NCBI GenBank assembly: GCA_047608145.1
Contig: JASGDC010000030.1
Location: 1-15,217, forward strand
Direction of reading: 5' to 3'
Length of the DNA stretch: 15,217 bases
Source of the DNA: JASGDC01 sp047608145
GTDB lineage: Bacteria > Actinomycetota > Actinomycetes > Actinomycetales > Micrococcaceae
Shown here piece by piece: positions 7,549 through 14,318 of this stretch. Within the stretch, counting starts at the first letter, position 1; every line of letters begins with the position of its first letter. Made by a program: the position numbers and the translations under genes. The notes under the pieces are model-generated. The model ran no database searches. It was given only the letters and a program-made list of their open reading frames with translations, and had not been told where the DNA came from.

Positions 7549-8424
7549 ATGCAGAGATACCAGCTTAAGAATAGGGATTTGTCCTTTAAATATGTATTAG
7601 CTTGGTTTAGTGCGCTAATTCTAGCCTTTTTACTGTTAACGTATTTTGCCATTTATACCTATGCTGGACAGATACTTGATGAGAATATATCTAAAGCAAC
7701 TCATTCAAATATGGATTTCTTTTATGGGAATATTCATAAGTTTTTAACCCCATTTTTATTGTTTGAAACAGTTATAATGGCGTTAGGAATCGGAATTTAT
7801 GCAATTAAAACGAAACTGATAGCACAAAGTATAATCGTTGGTATTTTCGTTTTAGGAATAAACTTTTTAGTTCGAACTTTAAAATTTGATGTTATTGAGC
7901 GACCACAACTTTTTTTAACAGTTTTACACTATATAGATAAATATAATCCTAATACTTTCCCTTCATCACATACTACGGTACTAGCATCACTAGCATCAGC
8001 AATATTGATTATTGCAGCGCCGCGTTATAAAGCTGTGCTAGGATTTTGGGCTACTACTGCAGCAGTCATTATGAGCAGTATTCTATACCTGGGAGTTTTT
8101 CATCGTGCTAGTGATGTATTAGCTTCATTTTTATTGGTAACTAGTTTCTCAATAATAACTATGCTTATTTTGGTTATTTACTTTGGTCTAGAACCTGTAG
8201 AAACAATTTGGCAGAGCAAATGGTTTACTATTGCAAAAATAATTGTAGTAATTTCTTTATGCGGATTAGTGCTTAGCACATTAACAATTTCTCTAGGTTT
8301 TGCTAATAGCGCTTTTAAAGGTCCGATGATTTTATTAGCTACAGTAATGGCAATTACAGGTACTGGTTTTAGTCTTTATTTACTACAAATAGCTGTATTG
8401 CGTAAATTATTGCGTAGTTCTTAG
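7549..8424 (+). CDS. PAP2-like membrane protein with degenerate phosphatase motifs
   Basis: A 291-residue protein with about seven or eight hydrophobic segments. The core resembles type 2 phosphatidic acid phosphatases (PAP2). Motif 1 is represented by LKFDVIERP (Lys112, Arg118-Pro119), with the Lys one position closer to the Arg than in KxxxxxxRP. Motif 2 is FPSSHTT (137-143, His141; Ser replaces Gly of PSGH). Motif 3 is LYLGVFHRASD with His185 and Asp189, but the usual Arg six residues before the His is Leu179. The nucleophilic and general-acid histidines remain, so a phosphatase on lipid phosphates or diphosphates is possible. The start ATG follows GATGAGGA at 4 nt, and a TAGATT box at 7519-7524 could be its -10. 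It is divergent from menC and convergent with the MFS gene, whose stop overlaps its own. Confidence 0.8.
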   Translation: MQRYQLKNRDLSFKYVLAWFSALILAFLLLTYFAIYTYAGQILDENISKATHSNMDFFYGNIHKFLTPFLLFETVIMALGIGIYAIKTKLIAQSIIVGIFVLGINFLVRTLKFDVIERPQLFLTVLHYIDKYNPNTFPSSHTTVLASLASAILIIAAPRYKAVLGFWATTAAVIMSSILYLGVFHRASDVLASFLLVTSFSIITMLILVIYFGLEPVETIWQSKWFTIAKIIVVISLCGLVLSTLTISLGFANSAFKGPMILLATVMAITGTGFSLYLLQIAVLRKLLRSS

Positions 8425-9644
8425 GGGGAATTTTTATCTTTTCGTGCAGCTTTGGCTTTCTCAGTTTTTTCTTTGGCGAGAATTGGTGTCCAATAACCAA
8501 GCACACTTGCGGCAACGATTCCTAAGATACCAGCGGAGCTAATTCCAGCGCCTAGTGATATGAGTGCTGTTAATCCTGAAATTATTAACGGTCCGGCGCT
8601 AGAGCCAAAGTCTTGTAAGAAGCGCCAAATTCCTAGGAATTTAGCTCGACCTTCAGCTGGTGAGTAATCAGCGCCAAGCGTCATGACTAAGCCAGAGCTA
8701 ACTCCATTTCCAAAACCTAGCAATAATGCAGCAATTGTTAGCATGCCTGCACTATGAGTAAAAGGCATTATGATGAACCCGACAGTCATGATTAACATAG
8801 CTGGAATTGAAACCCAACGCCGCCCAAAACGGTCCATAACTTTACCTGCAGGGTAGAACAAAAGCATATCAATAGCCCCAGAAATACCATAAATCATTGA
8901 GGTAACTTTTGGATCTAGACCGATATAATGGCCCCAAAGGGGGATTATCACCTGGCGACTAGCACGCACTGCACTTACAGCTAGAATTCCAATGCCAATA
9001 GTGGCGAAAACTCTTAAGTTATCTTTGAAAATATATTTAAAGGTAGTTTTTTCGGTATTAACAACTCGTTTTCGTTTGATATGTAAATCAGGTAAAAATA
9101 CCGCAATAGCAAGCGCGCCTAATGAAACTACTAAGCCAACTACGTAAGCTCCTTTAATGCCCATAAAGTTCATAGTGGCTGCGCCGATAAAGGGTCCTAT
9201 AAAGACTCCGATACGCATTGAACCGCCCAAAGTTGACAGTGCTGTAGCACGCATATCTACGGGTACTACTTCGGTTAAATATGCTTGTCTTGCCAAGTTA
9301 AATACGGATTGTGCGATACCGACCATTAAGTTAGCAATAATGAAAATTATGAGATTGTGTACATATAAGAAAAGCGCCATTGCGGTGGCACTAATTAAAG
9401 AAGCGCCTATGATAGCTTTCTTTTCTCCATATTTAAAAGTAAATAAACTCGCTGGAACGTTTGCAAGAAGTGAGCCAATTCCAATAATTGAAACTATTAA
9501 TGATGCTAAAGCTAGTGAAGCGCCAAGACTTGTGGAAGTAGTCGGAATGACTGGGTAAATTGCACCTTCAGCGGCCCCAAATAGAATTGAAGGCCCAAAA
9601 GCTGGGATAGCAATTTTACGTAAACTAAATTTTTCTTCTTGCAT
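8421..9644 (-). CDS. MFS transporter (probable drug or metabolite exporter)
   Basis: A 407-residue polytopic membrane protein with about twelve hydrophobic segments and the two-halves architecture of the major facilitator superfamily. The loop between helices 2 and 3 has a weak motif A (FKYGEKKA, 70-77), while the equivalent loop of the second half is canonical (GKVMDRFGRR, 267-276). A basic central loop around 188-200 (HIKRKRVVNTEK) separates the halves, and the Lys/Arg-rich tail is cytoplasmic. Glycine-rich GGSMRIGVFIGPFIGA (140-155) in helix 5 resembles the motif C antiporter signature, favouring efflux. The substrate cannot be told. The start ATG lies 8 nt after a TAGACT -10 box with a TTGAGT -35 and no ribosome site. 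It is divergent from menB and its stop overlaps the stop of the opposing PAP2-like gene. Confidence 0.88.
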   Translation of the reverse strand: MQEEKFSLRKIAIPAFGPSILFGAAEGAIYPVIPTTSTSLGASLALASLIVSIIGIGSLLANVPASLFTFKYGEKKAIIGASLISATAMALFLYVHNLIIFIIANLMVGIAQSVFNLARQAYLTEVVPVDMRATALSTLGGSMRIGVFIGPFIGAATMNFMGIKGAYVVGLVVSLGALAIAVFLPDLHIKRKRVVNTEKTTFKYIFKDNLRVFATIGIGILAVSAVRASRQVIIPLWGHYIGLDPKVTSMIYGISGAIDMLLFYPAGKVMDRFGRRWVSIPAMLIMTVGFIIMPFTHSAGMLTIAALLLGFGNGVSSGLVMTLGADYSPAEGRAKFLGIWRFLQDFGSSAGPLIISGLTALISLGAGISSAGILGIVAASVLGYWTPILAKEKTEKAKAARKDKNSP

Positions 9645-9652
9645 CGTTACTT

Positions 9653-9680
9653 AGTCTACTATTTTATGGCTAGAACTCAA
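9653..9680 (-). promoter_or_regulatory. Promoter of the MFS transporter gene
   Basis: On the minus strand TTGAGT (9680-9675) and TAGACT (9658-9653) are separated by 16 nt, the best -35/-10 pair in the window on this strand. The -10 ends 8 nt before ATG 9644, so the transcript should be leaderless or nearly so. Confidence 0.6.
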
Positions 9681-9699
9681 CGTAATTAAGTAATTATCG

Positions 9700-9705
9700 T
9701 AGAAT
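9700..9705 (+). promoter_or_regulatory. -10 element of the menB-menE-menA operon (leaderless type)
   Basis: TAGAAT, identical to the purB box, ends 7 nt before the menB ATG at 9713. No Shine-Dalgarno lies between them. No clear -35 is visible. The divergent MFS promoter lies within the same 68-bp intergenic gap. Confidence 0.55.
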
Positions 9706-9712
9706 TATAGGT

Positions 9713-10627
9713 ATGACAAAATTTGTATCTGAATTATTTGATGAAAATGCTTGGCGCGAAGTTACTGGTTTTACAGATTTAACTGACATTACTTACCATA
9801 GGCATGTTAAAGATGGGAAAGATCAGCCTACAGTGCGTATTGCTTTTGACCGTCCTGAAGTTCGAAATGCTTTCCGTCCGCATACAGTTGATGAGTTATA
9901 CCGGGTTTTGGATCATGCTCGGATGACTTCTGATGTCGGAGTTGTAATTTTGACCGGCAACGGGCCTAGCGAGAAAGACGCTGGCTGGGCTTTCTGCTCG
10001 GGTGGCGACCAGCGAGTTCGTGGTAAAGCTGGGTATCAATATGAAGGTAAAGATGATATTGATAAAGCCAAACTAGCTAGGTTACACATTCTAGAAGTAC
10101 AGCGTTTAATTAGGGCAATGCCAAAAGTAGTAATTGCTGCAGTATCTGGCTGGGCCGCAGGTGGCGGGCATAGTTTGCATGTAGTTTCTGACTTAACAAT
10201 CGCTTCAAAAGAACGTGGGAAGTTTAAGCAAACTGATGCTACAGTAGGATCTTTTGACGCAGGTTATGGTTCTGCATTATTAGCACGCCAAGTAGGTCAA
10301 AAATTTGCGCGTGAAATTTTCTTTCTAGCTAAAACTTATTCTGCACAACGCATGTATGAAATGGGTGCAGTTAATGATGTAGTTCCACATGAGGAGCTTG
10401 AGAAAAAAGCATTAGAGTATGCGGCACACATAAATGCTCAATCCCCACAAGCAATTAGAATGTTGAAGTTTGCTTTTAATCTTCCAGACGATGGAATTGC
10501 CGGTCAGCAAGTATTTGCTGGTGAAGCGACTCGTCTTGCTTATATGACTGATGAAGCAGCAGAGGGTAAAAATGCTTTTTTGGAAAAACGTGATGCTGAT
10601 TGGTCGCAATTCCCTTGGTATTACTAG
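9713..10627 (+). CDS. menB: 1,4-Dihydroxy-2-naphthoyl-CoA synthase
   Basis: A crotonase-fold enzyme of 304 residues. It closes the second ring of the naphthoquinone by intramolecular Claisen condensation of o-succinylbenzoyl-CoA. It has the long N-terminus of mycobacterial-type MenB. Visible are FDRPEVRNAFRPHTVDEL (45-62), the oxyanion/CoA segment FCSGGDQRVRG (94-104), WAAGGGHSLHVVSDL (147-161), QTDATVGSFDAGYGS (173-187) and the C-terminal DWSQFPWYY whose aromatic end reaches the active site in homologues. In family knowledge, an Asp in the QTD segment (Asp175) marks bicarbonate-independent MenB, whereas bicarbonate-dependent enzymes have Gly there; I infer the former. It is first in menB-menE-menA. 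ATG 9713 is supported by the -10 box 7 nt upstream. Confidence 0.97.
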   Translation: MTKFVSELFDENAWREVTGFTDLTDITYHRHVKDGKDQPTVRIAFDRPEVRNAFRPHTVDELYRVLDHARMTSDVGVVILTGNGPSEKDAGWAFCSGGDQRVRGKAGYQYEGKDDIDKAKLARLHILEVQRLIRAMPKVVIAAVSGWAAGGGHSLHVVSDLTIASKERGKFKQTDATVGSFDAGYGSALLARQVGQKFAREIFFLAKTYSAQRMYEMGAVNDVVPHEELEKKALEYAAHINAQSPQAIRMLKFAFNLPDDGIAGQQVFAGEATRLAYMTDEAAEGKNAFLEKRDADWSQFPWYY

Positions 10628-10634
10628 GAGTATT

Positions 10635-11714
10635 TTGTTAAATAAACAAGCACTTTATTTAGGCTCTAATTTTGATTGGAGTAAGACAAAGCACATTTTG
10701 AGTGAAGTTTTTGCTGGGAACTTGGCTATTTATCCAACTATGGAGCAGGTAACTAAGGCTAATGGTAAGGTAGCTAAAGATACGGCAGTGGTGTTAAGCA
10801 CTTCTGGTAGTACAGGTGCTGCAAAACAAATTGAAATTAGTAAAGAAGCTATTCTTGCTTCACATCAAATGGTGGAAGATTATTTCGGTAATCCCACAAA
10901 AGTGCAGTGGCTCCTTGCCTTGTCTCCAGAAAGAGTTGCTGGGTTACAGGTGTTAATTCGTGCATTTCTTTCGGATGCAGATTTAGCAGTATTATCTGAT
11001 TTAATGCATTTTGATGTTAAGGATTTTATTGAAGCTACTGCGCAGTTACCACATATTAAAGGGCAACGTAGAGTTTCGTTGGTACCTACTCAGTTAGCTA
11101 AATTATTAGAAGATCAAGAGGGCCTCTTGGCTCTTAAAACTTTTGATGCAGTGTTAATCGGTGGTGGGCCGATGTGGAAAGAGTTAAAGGAAAAGGCGGC
11201 AAGGCAACAGCTCAATATTGTGCAAACTTATGGAATGACTGAAAGTTGTGGGGGTTGTGTGTATAACGGCAAACCATTAAAAGATGTGCAAGTTGCTATT
11301 GAAGCTGATAGTCGAATTTCACTTGCAGGTCCAATACTTGCAAATAATTTGGGCGATAAATTTATTACTGAAGATAAAGGGCAACTTTCTGAAACTGGCA
11401 TTCTTCAGGTATTAGGTCGTGCTGATGATGTGATCATTACCGGTGGGATTAAGGTGTCAGCGCATAAAGTTGCTGAGCAAATTCAAGAGTTACCTAATGT
11501 GCAAGAAAGTTTTGTAATGGGAGTCTCAGATAAACAATGGGGGCAAAAACTAGTAGCTTTTATCGTAGGCGAACCTGATGTACTTGAAATAAAAGCAAAA
11601 ACCAAAACCTTAACTAAAGCTGCAGTTCCAAAGGAAATTATTAAAGTTCCCGAAATACCTTACCTTGCTTCTGGTAAGCCAGATAGACAAAAATTGTTAG
11701 AGAGCTACACTTAG
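10635..11714 (+). CDS. menE: o-Succinylbenzoate-CoA ligase
   Basis: An acyl-adenylate-forming enzyme (ANL superfamily) of 359 residues that activates o-succinylbenzoate with ATP and CoA to feed MenB. Motifs in order: P-loop LSTSGSTGAAKQ (54-65), TYGMTESCGG (198-207), hinge GRADDVIITGG (261-271) and the catalytic C-terminal lysine in YLASGKPDRQKL (Lys348). It is shorter than Gram-negative MenE but in the usual actinobacterial range. I chose the TTG at 10635 because AGGAG (10626-10630), overlapping the menB stop, sits 4 nt upstream. The same frame is open back to an ATG at 10551, which would overlap menB by 77 bases and add residues with no relation to the family. Translation is probably coupled to menB. 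Confidence 0.93.
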   Translation: MLNKQALYLGSNFDWSKTKHILSEVFAGNLAIYPTMEQVTKANGKVAKDTAVVLSTSGSTGAAKQIEISKEAILASHQMVEDYFGNPTKVQWLLALSPERVAGLQVLIRAFLSDADLAVLSDLMHFDVKDFIEATAQLPHIKGQRRVSLVPTQLAKLLEDQEGLLALKTFDAVLIGGGPMWKELKEKAARQQLNIVQTYGMTESCGGCVYNGKPLKDVQVAIEADSRISLAGPILANNLGDKFITEDKGQLSETGILQVLGRADDVIITGGIKVSAHKVAEQIQELPNVQESFVMGVSDKQWGQKLVAFIVGEPDVLEIKAKTKTLTKAAVPKEIIKVPEIPYLASGKPDRQKLLESYT

Positions 11715-11718
11715 AGTT

Positions 11719-12600
11719 ATGTCACAACCAACAATTGCTCAATGGATTGAAGGTGCTAGATTACGTACCATTCCATTATCACTTGCTCCAGTAATTACTG
11801 GTAGTGCTGTTGCCTATGCTCAAGGTAGTTTCCAGCTAGGTAAAGCATTCCTATGCATACTTGTTGCTTTGCTGTTACAAGTAGGAGTCAACTATGCCAA
11901 TGATTATTCTGATGGGATTAAAGGTACCGATGAAAATCGAGTGGGGCCACTACGGTTAACTGGTTCTGGAGTGGCGAAACCTGAGCAGGTAAAGCGGGCT
12001 ATGTATATTTTTTTTGCATTAGCTTGCTTGCTTGGTGTGATACTAATTGCACTTTCGGGGACTTGGTGGATGTTAATAGTAGGCGCTCTTTCAATTGCTG
12101 CTGCTTGGGGATACACTGGCGGTAAAAAGCCATACGGCTACCTTGGATTAGGAGAAATTTTTGTTTTTGTTTTCTTTGGTTTGGTTGCTACGTTAGGAAC
12201 TCAATATGTACAAAGTTACCAAATTAATGAGCTTGGTGTAGTTTTAGCCATAAGCATCGGGCTATTTGCCTGTGCAGTATTAGTGGCTAACAATCTGCGA
12301 GATATTCCCACTGATGCTGAAGTCGGAAAAAATACTTTAGCTGTTAGGCTCGGTGAAGATAATACTAGGATTATGTATTTAGCTATGATGATAATCCCTT
12401 ATATATTAATCACGATCTTCGTCATAATTGATACTCCATGGTTAGCCCTTAGTTACTTCTCGATTGCACTGACCTATAAACCTTGCAAAATTGTGCTGAG
12501 TCATACTAGAGGTTCAGGATTAATTCCAGTTTTGAAACTAACTGGTTTTGTGAGTGTTGCGTATTCTTTGTTAGTTACCTTGGGGCTTTCTTTGAATTGA
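11719..12600 (+). CDS. menA: 1,4-Dihydroxy-2-naphthoate polyprenyltransferase
   Basis: An integral membrane UbiA-family prenyltransferase of 293 residues with eight or nine hydrophobic segments. It attaches the polyprenyl chain to dihydroxynaphthoate with loss of CO2, giving demethylmenaquinone. The two Mg-diphosphate binding regions are visible: NYANDYSDGIKGTDENR (58-74) with Asp62, Asp65 and Asp71, and NNLRDIPTDAEVGK (191-204) with Asp195 and Asp199. The N-terminal WIEGARLRTIPLSLAPVITG is typical of MenA. The start lies 4 nt after the menE stop with only a weak purine run upstream, so coupling is likely. A dyad just after the stop (12612-12636) might serve as end of the operon or as control of the next gene. 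Confidence 0.96.
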   Translation: MSQPTIAQWIEGARLRTIPLSLAPVITGSAVAYAQGSFQLGKAFLCILVALLLQVGVNYANDYSDGIKGTDENRVGPLRLTGSGVAKPEQVKRAMYIFFALACLLGVILIALSGTWWMLIVGALSIAAAWGYTGGKKPYGYLGLGEIFVFVFFGLVATLGTQYVQSYQINELGVVLAISIGLFACAVLVANNLRDIPTDAEVGKNTLAVRLGEDNTRIMYLAMMIIPYILITIFVIIDTPWLALSYFSIALTYKPCKIVLSHTRGSGLIPVLKLTGFVSVAYSLLVTLGLSLN

Positions 12601-12611
12601 GCTAGTATTGT

Positions 12612-12636
12612 GTACTTACAGAAGTAGATAAAGTAC
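12612..12636. repeat. Inverted repeat (GTACTT/AAGTAC) at the PLDc_N promoter
   Basis: GTACTT (12612-12617) and its exact complement AAGTAC (12631-12636) are separated by 13 nt, with centres 19 nt apart. The right arm overlaps the putative -10 hexamer of the next gene. It could be an operator or a weak hairpin behind menA. Six-base arms can arise by chance. Confidence 0.3.
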
Positions 12637-12639
12637 CCT
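12634..12639 (+). promoter_or_regulatory. Possible -10 element of the PLDc_N gene (leaderless type)
   Basis: TACCCT lies 7 nt before ATG 12647, with no ribosome site between them. It fits the TAnnnT spacing seen at other genes here but is a poorer hexamer. A second hexamer, TAGATA at 12625-12630, is an alternative. Confidence 0.35.
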
Positions 12640-12646
12640 TTATAGT

Positions 12647-12925
12647 ATGATAAGAATTGTATTGGTAGGAATCGTGTTGCTATTTGTAGCAGCAGTGGTT
12701 GACTGGGCGTTGAGCGAAAAAACGCAAATACGTACTTTCGTCAAGATCGCATGGTTCTTTATGCTGATTGTGCCAGTCGCAGGACCTGTATTATGGGTAA
12801 TAGCAGGTAGGCCTTCTACTAAAGCAATTGTCCATGGGCTCGCCCCAGACGACGATGAAAACTTCCTGAATAATCTTAAGATTGATCAAGAACTACGTAA
12901 ACATAAGAAGGATGACGATAATTAA
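12647..12925 (+). CDS. PLDc_N-domain membrane protein
   Basis: A small membrane protein of 92 residues with two transmembrane helices (about 3-20 and 35-53) and a charged cytoplasmic tail (DDDENF ... RKHKKDDDN). The pattern V-D-x-x-L then K-I-A-W-F-x-x-x-x-x-x-P-x-x-G-P-V-L-W matches the phospholipase D/nuclease N-terminal domain (PLDc_N), which in actinobacteria often occurs alone near menaquinone genes. It has no catalytic HKD motif, so it is not itself a phospholipase. The cellular role is unknown to me; immunity-like or membrane-anchoring roles are suggested for related domains. Its TAA overlaps the ATG of the PAP2 gene (TAATG), implying joint expression. It may have its own promoter in the 46-nt gap after menA. 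Confidence 0.8.
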   Translation: MIRIVLVGIVLLFVAAVVDWALSEKTQIRTFVKIAWFFMLIVPVAGPVLWVIAGRPSTKAIVHGLAPDDDENFLNNLKIDQELRKHKKDDDN

Positions 12926-13494
12926 TGACTGCTATTGACAATCTATGGCTAACTACAATGATTTCGGATAGAAATTCTTTCCGTACTGTCATCGCTGAAA
13001 TCTTTAATTTATTTAGTCCAATAACTTGGTCGCTTATTTTTGCAATTATGATTGCTTATTTTATTTATCAACGTAGCTTTCGAGTGGCAACTTTTATTGC
13101 TGGTTCAGCTGGGCTTTGGTTAATTATTACTACTGTTATTAAGCACATCGTGCAACGTCCTCGCCCACCACAAAATGATTGGTTAGTTCAAGCACAAGGA
13201 TATTCATTCCCTTCTGGGCATTCTGGTGGAATTGCTTGTTTTGTCACAGTTTGTATCCTGATTTTCCGTAAAGTTTGGGTGCAGCTTTCTGGAGCATTAC
13301 TAGTTTTAATTATGATGTGGAGTCGCACATACTTAGGTGTTCATTATCTAACAGACGTCATTGCAGGCGCTATTATAGGTGTAGCATCAGCCTATCTTGC
13401 TTGGTATTTAGTTAGTAAGTTCTATGAATCAGTTTATACAAAGTTGTTGGGGCTAATTACTAATAAATCAAGTAAAACTACTGTTAAAAATTAA
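12925..13494 (+). CDS. PAP2-family lipid phosphatase
   Basis: A 189-residue membrane phosphatase with five or six hydrophobic segments and the complete PAP2 active site: KHIVQRPRP (Lys73, Arg80), SFPSGHSGG (Ser97, Gly98, His99) and SRTYLGVHYLTD (Arg134, His140, Asp144). Such enzymes remove phosphate from undecaprenyl diphosphate, phosphatidic acid or phosphatidylglycerol phosphate at the outer face of the membrane. Which substrate applies cannot be read from sequence. The ATG overlaps the PLDc_N stop, so the two are likely co-translated, and they may act together. The gene converges on the histidine phosphatase with 4 nt between stops. In contrast to the PAP2-like protein at 7549, every catalytic residue is in place. 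Confidence 0.92.
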   Translation: MTAIDNLWLTTMISDRNSFRTVIAEIFNLFSPITWSLIFAIMIAYFIYQRSFRVATFIAGSAGLWLIITTVIKHIVQRPRPPQNDWLVQAQGYSFPSGHSGGIACFVTVCILIFRKVWVQLSGALLVLIMMWSRTYLGVHYLTDVIAGAIIGVASAYLAWYLVSKFYESVYTKLLGLITNKSSKTTVKN

Positions 13495-13498
13495 GTTG

Positions 13499-14134
13499 TT
13501 AAGCTCCAGGCAATGTTTTAGCATGAGCTAAAAGTTTCTGTGCTGGTTCACAATATTCTACTTTGGTTATTTTGCCATTTTCAAAAGTAAAACTAGTTAC
13601 TGAAGCTAAAGTACATTGCCTATTTTTAGGATTATGAATTAAATGCTTCCCTTCAGCTGACTGTCGTGCCATCCAAATAGGTAGTTGGTGTGAAACTAGC
13701 AACGCTTCATGTCCTTCAGCTTTTTGTGCTGCTTCTTCAATAGCAGTTTGCATTCTTGTTACAATTTCTTTGTAACTTTCACCCCAAGATGGTTTAAAAG
13801 GGTTCCGCAGGTATCTTAAATTTTTGCGTTTTGTGAAGGTTTTCTTATTAACTTTTTGACCTTCAAACTCATTACGACCTTCGATAAGTCGCTCATCTTC
13901 ATGTATTTCTAAGCCAAGTCCTTTTGCAGCTGGTGTTGCAGTTTCTTGGGTACGTTCTAAAGGTGAGCTGGCCAAATACTTAATATCTCGATTTGCAAAG
14001 AAATCGTCATAAACTAGCTGCGCCATCTCATGTCCTAGTTCGCTAAGATGAAATTCAGGAAGTCGCCCATAAAGAACGCTATCAGGATTATCTACTTCAC
14101 CATGTCGCAATAAGTGCACTGTCGTTTCAATCAT
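13499..14134 (-). CDS. Histidine phosphatase family protein (phosphoglycerate mutase-like)
   Basis: A cytosolic protein of 211 residues. The N-terminal HLLRHGEVDNP carries the phospho-accepting His11 with Arg10, SSPLERTQET (56-65) gives Arg61, and LLVSHQLPIW gives the second His (His149). These form the phosphate pocket of branch-1 histidine phosphatases. The substrate is unknown. Homologues in mycobacteria lie near menaquinone and cytochrome-maturation genes. I chose ATG 14134 because MIETTVHLLRHGE matches the usual short lead into RHG. The frame stays open to a TTG at 14164, adding ten residues of no family similarity. TAGTAT and TATTAT hexamers at 14149-14157 could be -10 boxes giving a very short leader. 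It converges with the PAP2 gene. Confidence 0.9.
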   Translation of the reverse strand: MIETTVHLLRHGEVDNPDSVLYGRLPEFHLSELGHEMAQLVYDDFFANRDIKYLASSPLERTQETATPAAKGLGLEIHEDERLIEGRNEFEGQKVNKKTFTKRKNLRYLRNPFKPSWGESYKEIVTRMQTAIEEAAQKAEGHEALLVSHQLPIWMARQSAEGKHLIHNPKNRQCTLASVTSFTFENGKITKVEYCEPAQKLLAHAKTLPGA

Positions 14135-14231
14135 AGTATTATTTTCACATAATACTAGCGTCAACTTCTGCAGTTTTTGCTAAAAATTCCTTAATAAACT
14201 GTTTGAATAAAATAAAAGCAACAAAGTTTAC

Positions 14232-14255
14232 GGCTTTTAGTCATAATCTAAAGCC
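14232..14255. other. Hairpin in the divergent intergenic region
   Basis: GGCTTTTAG (14232-14240) pairs with CTAAAGCC (14248-14255) except for one bulged T, over a 7-nt loop, and is followed on the plus strand by TTTATTTA. It looks like an intrinsic terminator for plus-strand transcription, but no plus-strand gene lies just upstream. It may insulate the 14319 gene from read-through of the menB operon past 13494, or terminate an unseen transcript. Confidence 0.45.
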
Positions 14256-14272
14256 TTTATTTAGCTTACTTT

Positions 14273-14301
14273 TTGTTTTAAGCTGGATAGAAACATATAA
14301 G
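14273..14301 (+). promoter_or_regulatory. Promoter of the four-helix membrane protein gene
   Basis: TTGTTT (14273-14278) and TATAAG (14296-14301) are separated by 17 nt, the best sigma-70-type pair on the plus strand here. Transcription would start near 14308, leaving a leader of about 11 nt that contains GAGGAA (14311-14316) just before ATG 14319. Confidence 0.55.
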
Positions 14302-14318
14302 TTGTTAGTAGAGGAACA

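Noticed and set aside
9157..9558. 133-codon open frame opposite the MFS gene
   Set aside because: It is the mirror of a well-supported membrane-protein gene; no ribosome site or recognisable domain.
10551..10634. Upstream ATG extension of menE into menB
   Set aside because: It overlaps the conserved menB C-terminus by 77 bases; TTG 10635 has an AGGAG ribosome site and the family-length protein.
12647..12925. Cardiolipin synthase or phospholipase D assignment
   Set aside because: Only the N-terminal membrane domain is present; no HKD catalytic motif occurs in the 92 residues or in the next gene.
3414..13494. A biosynthetic cluster for a novel compound
   Set aside because: The genes are the standard MenD, MenC, MenE, MenB and MenA set plus common membrane proteins, with no additional tailoring enzymes.
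14135..14164. TTG start adding ten residues to the histidine phosphatase
   Set aside because: The RHG motif normally lies within about ten residues of the start, and ATG 14134 gives this.
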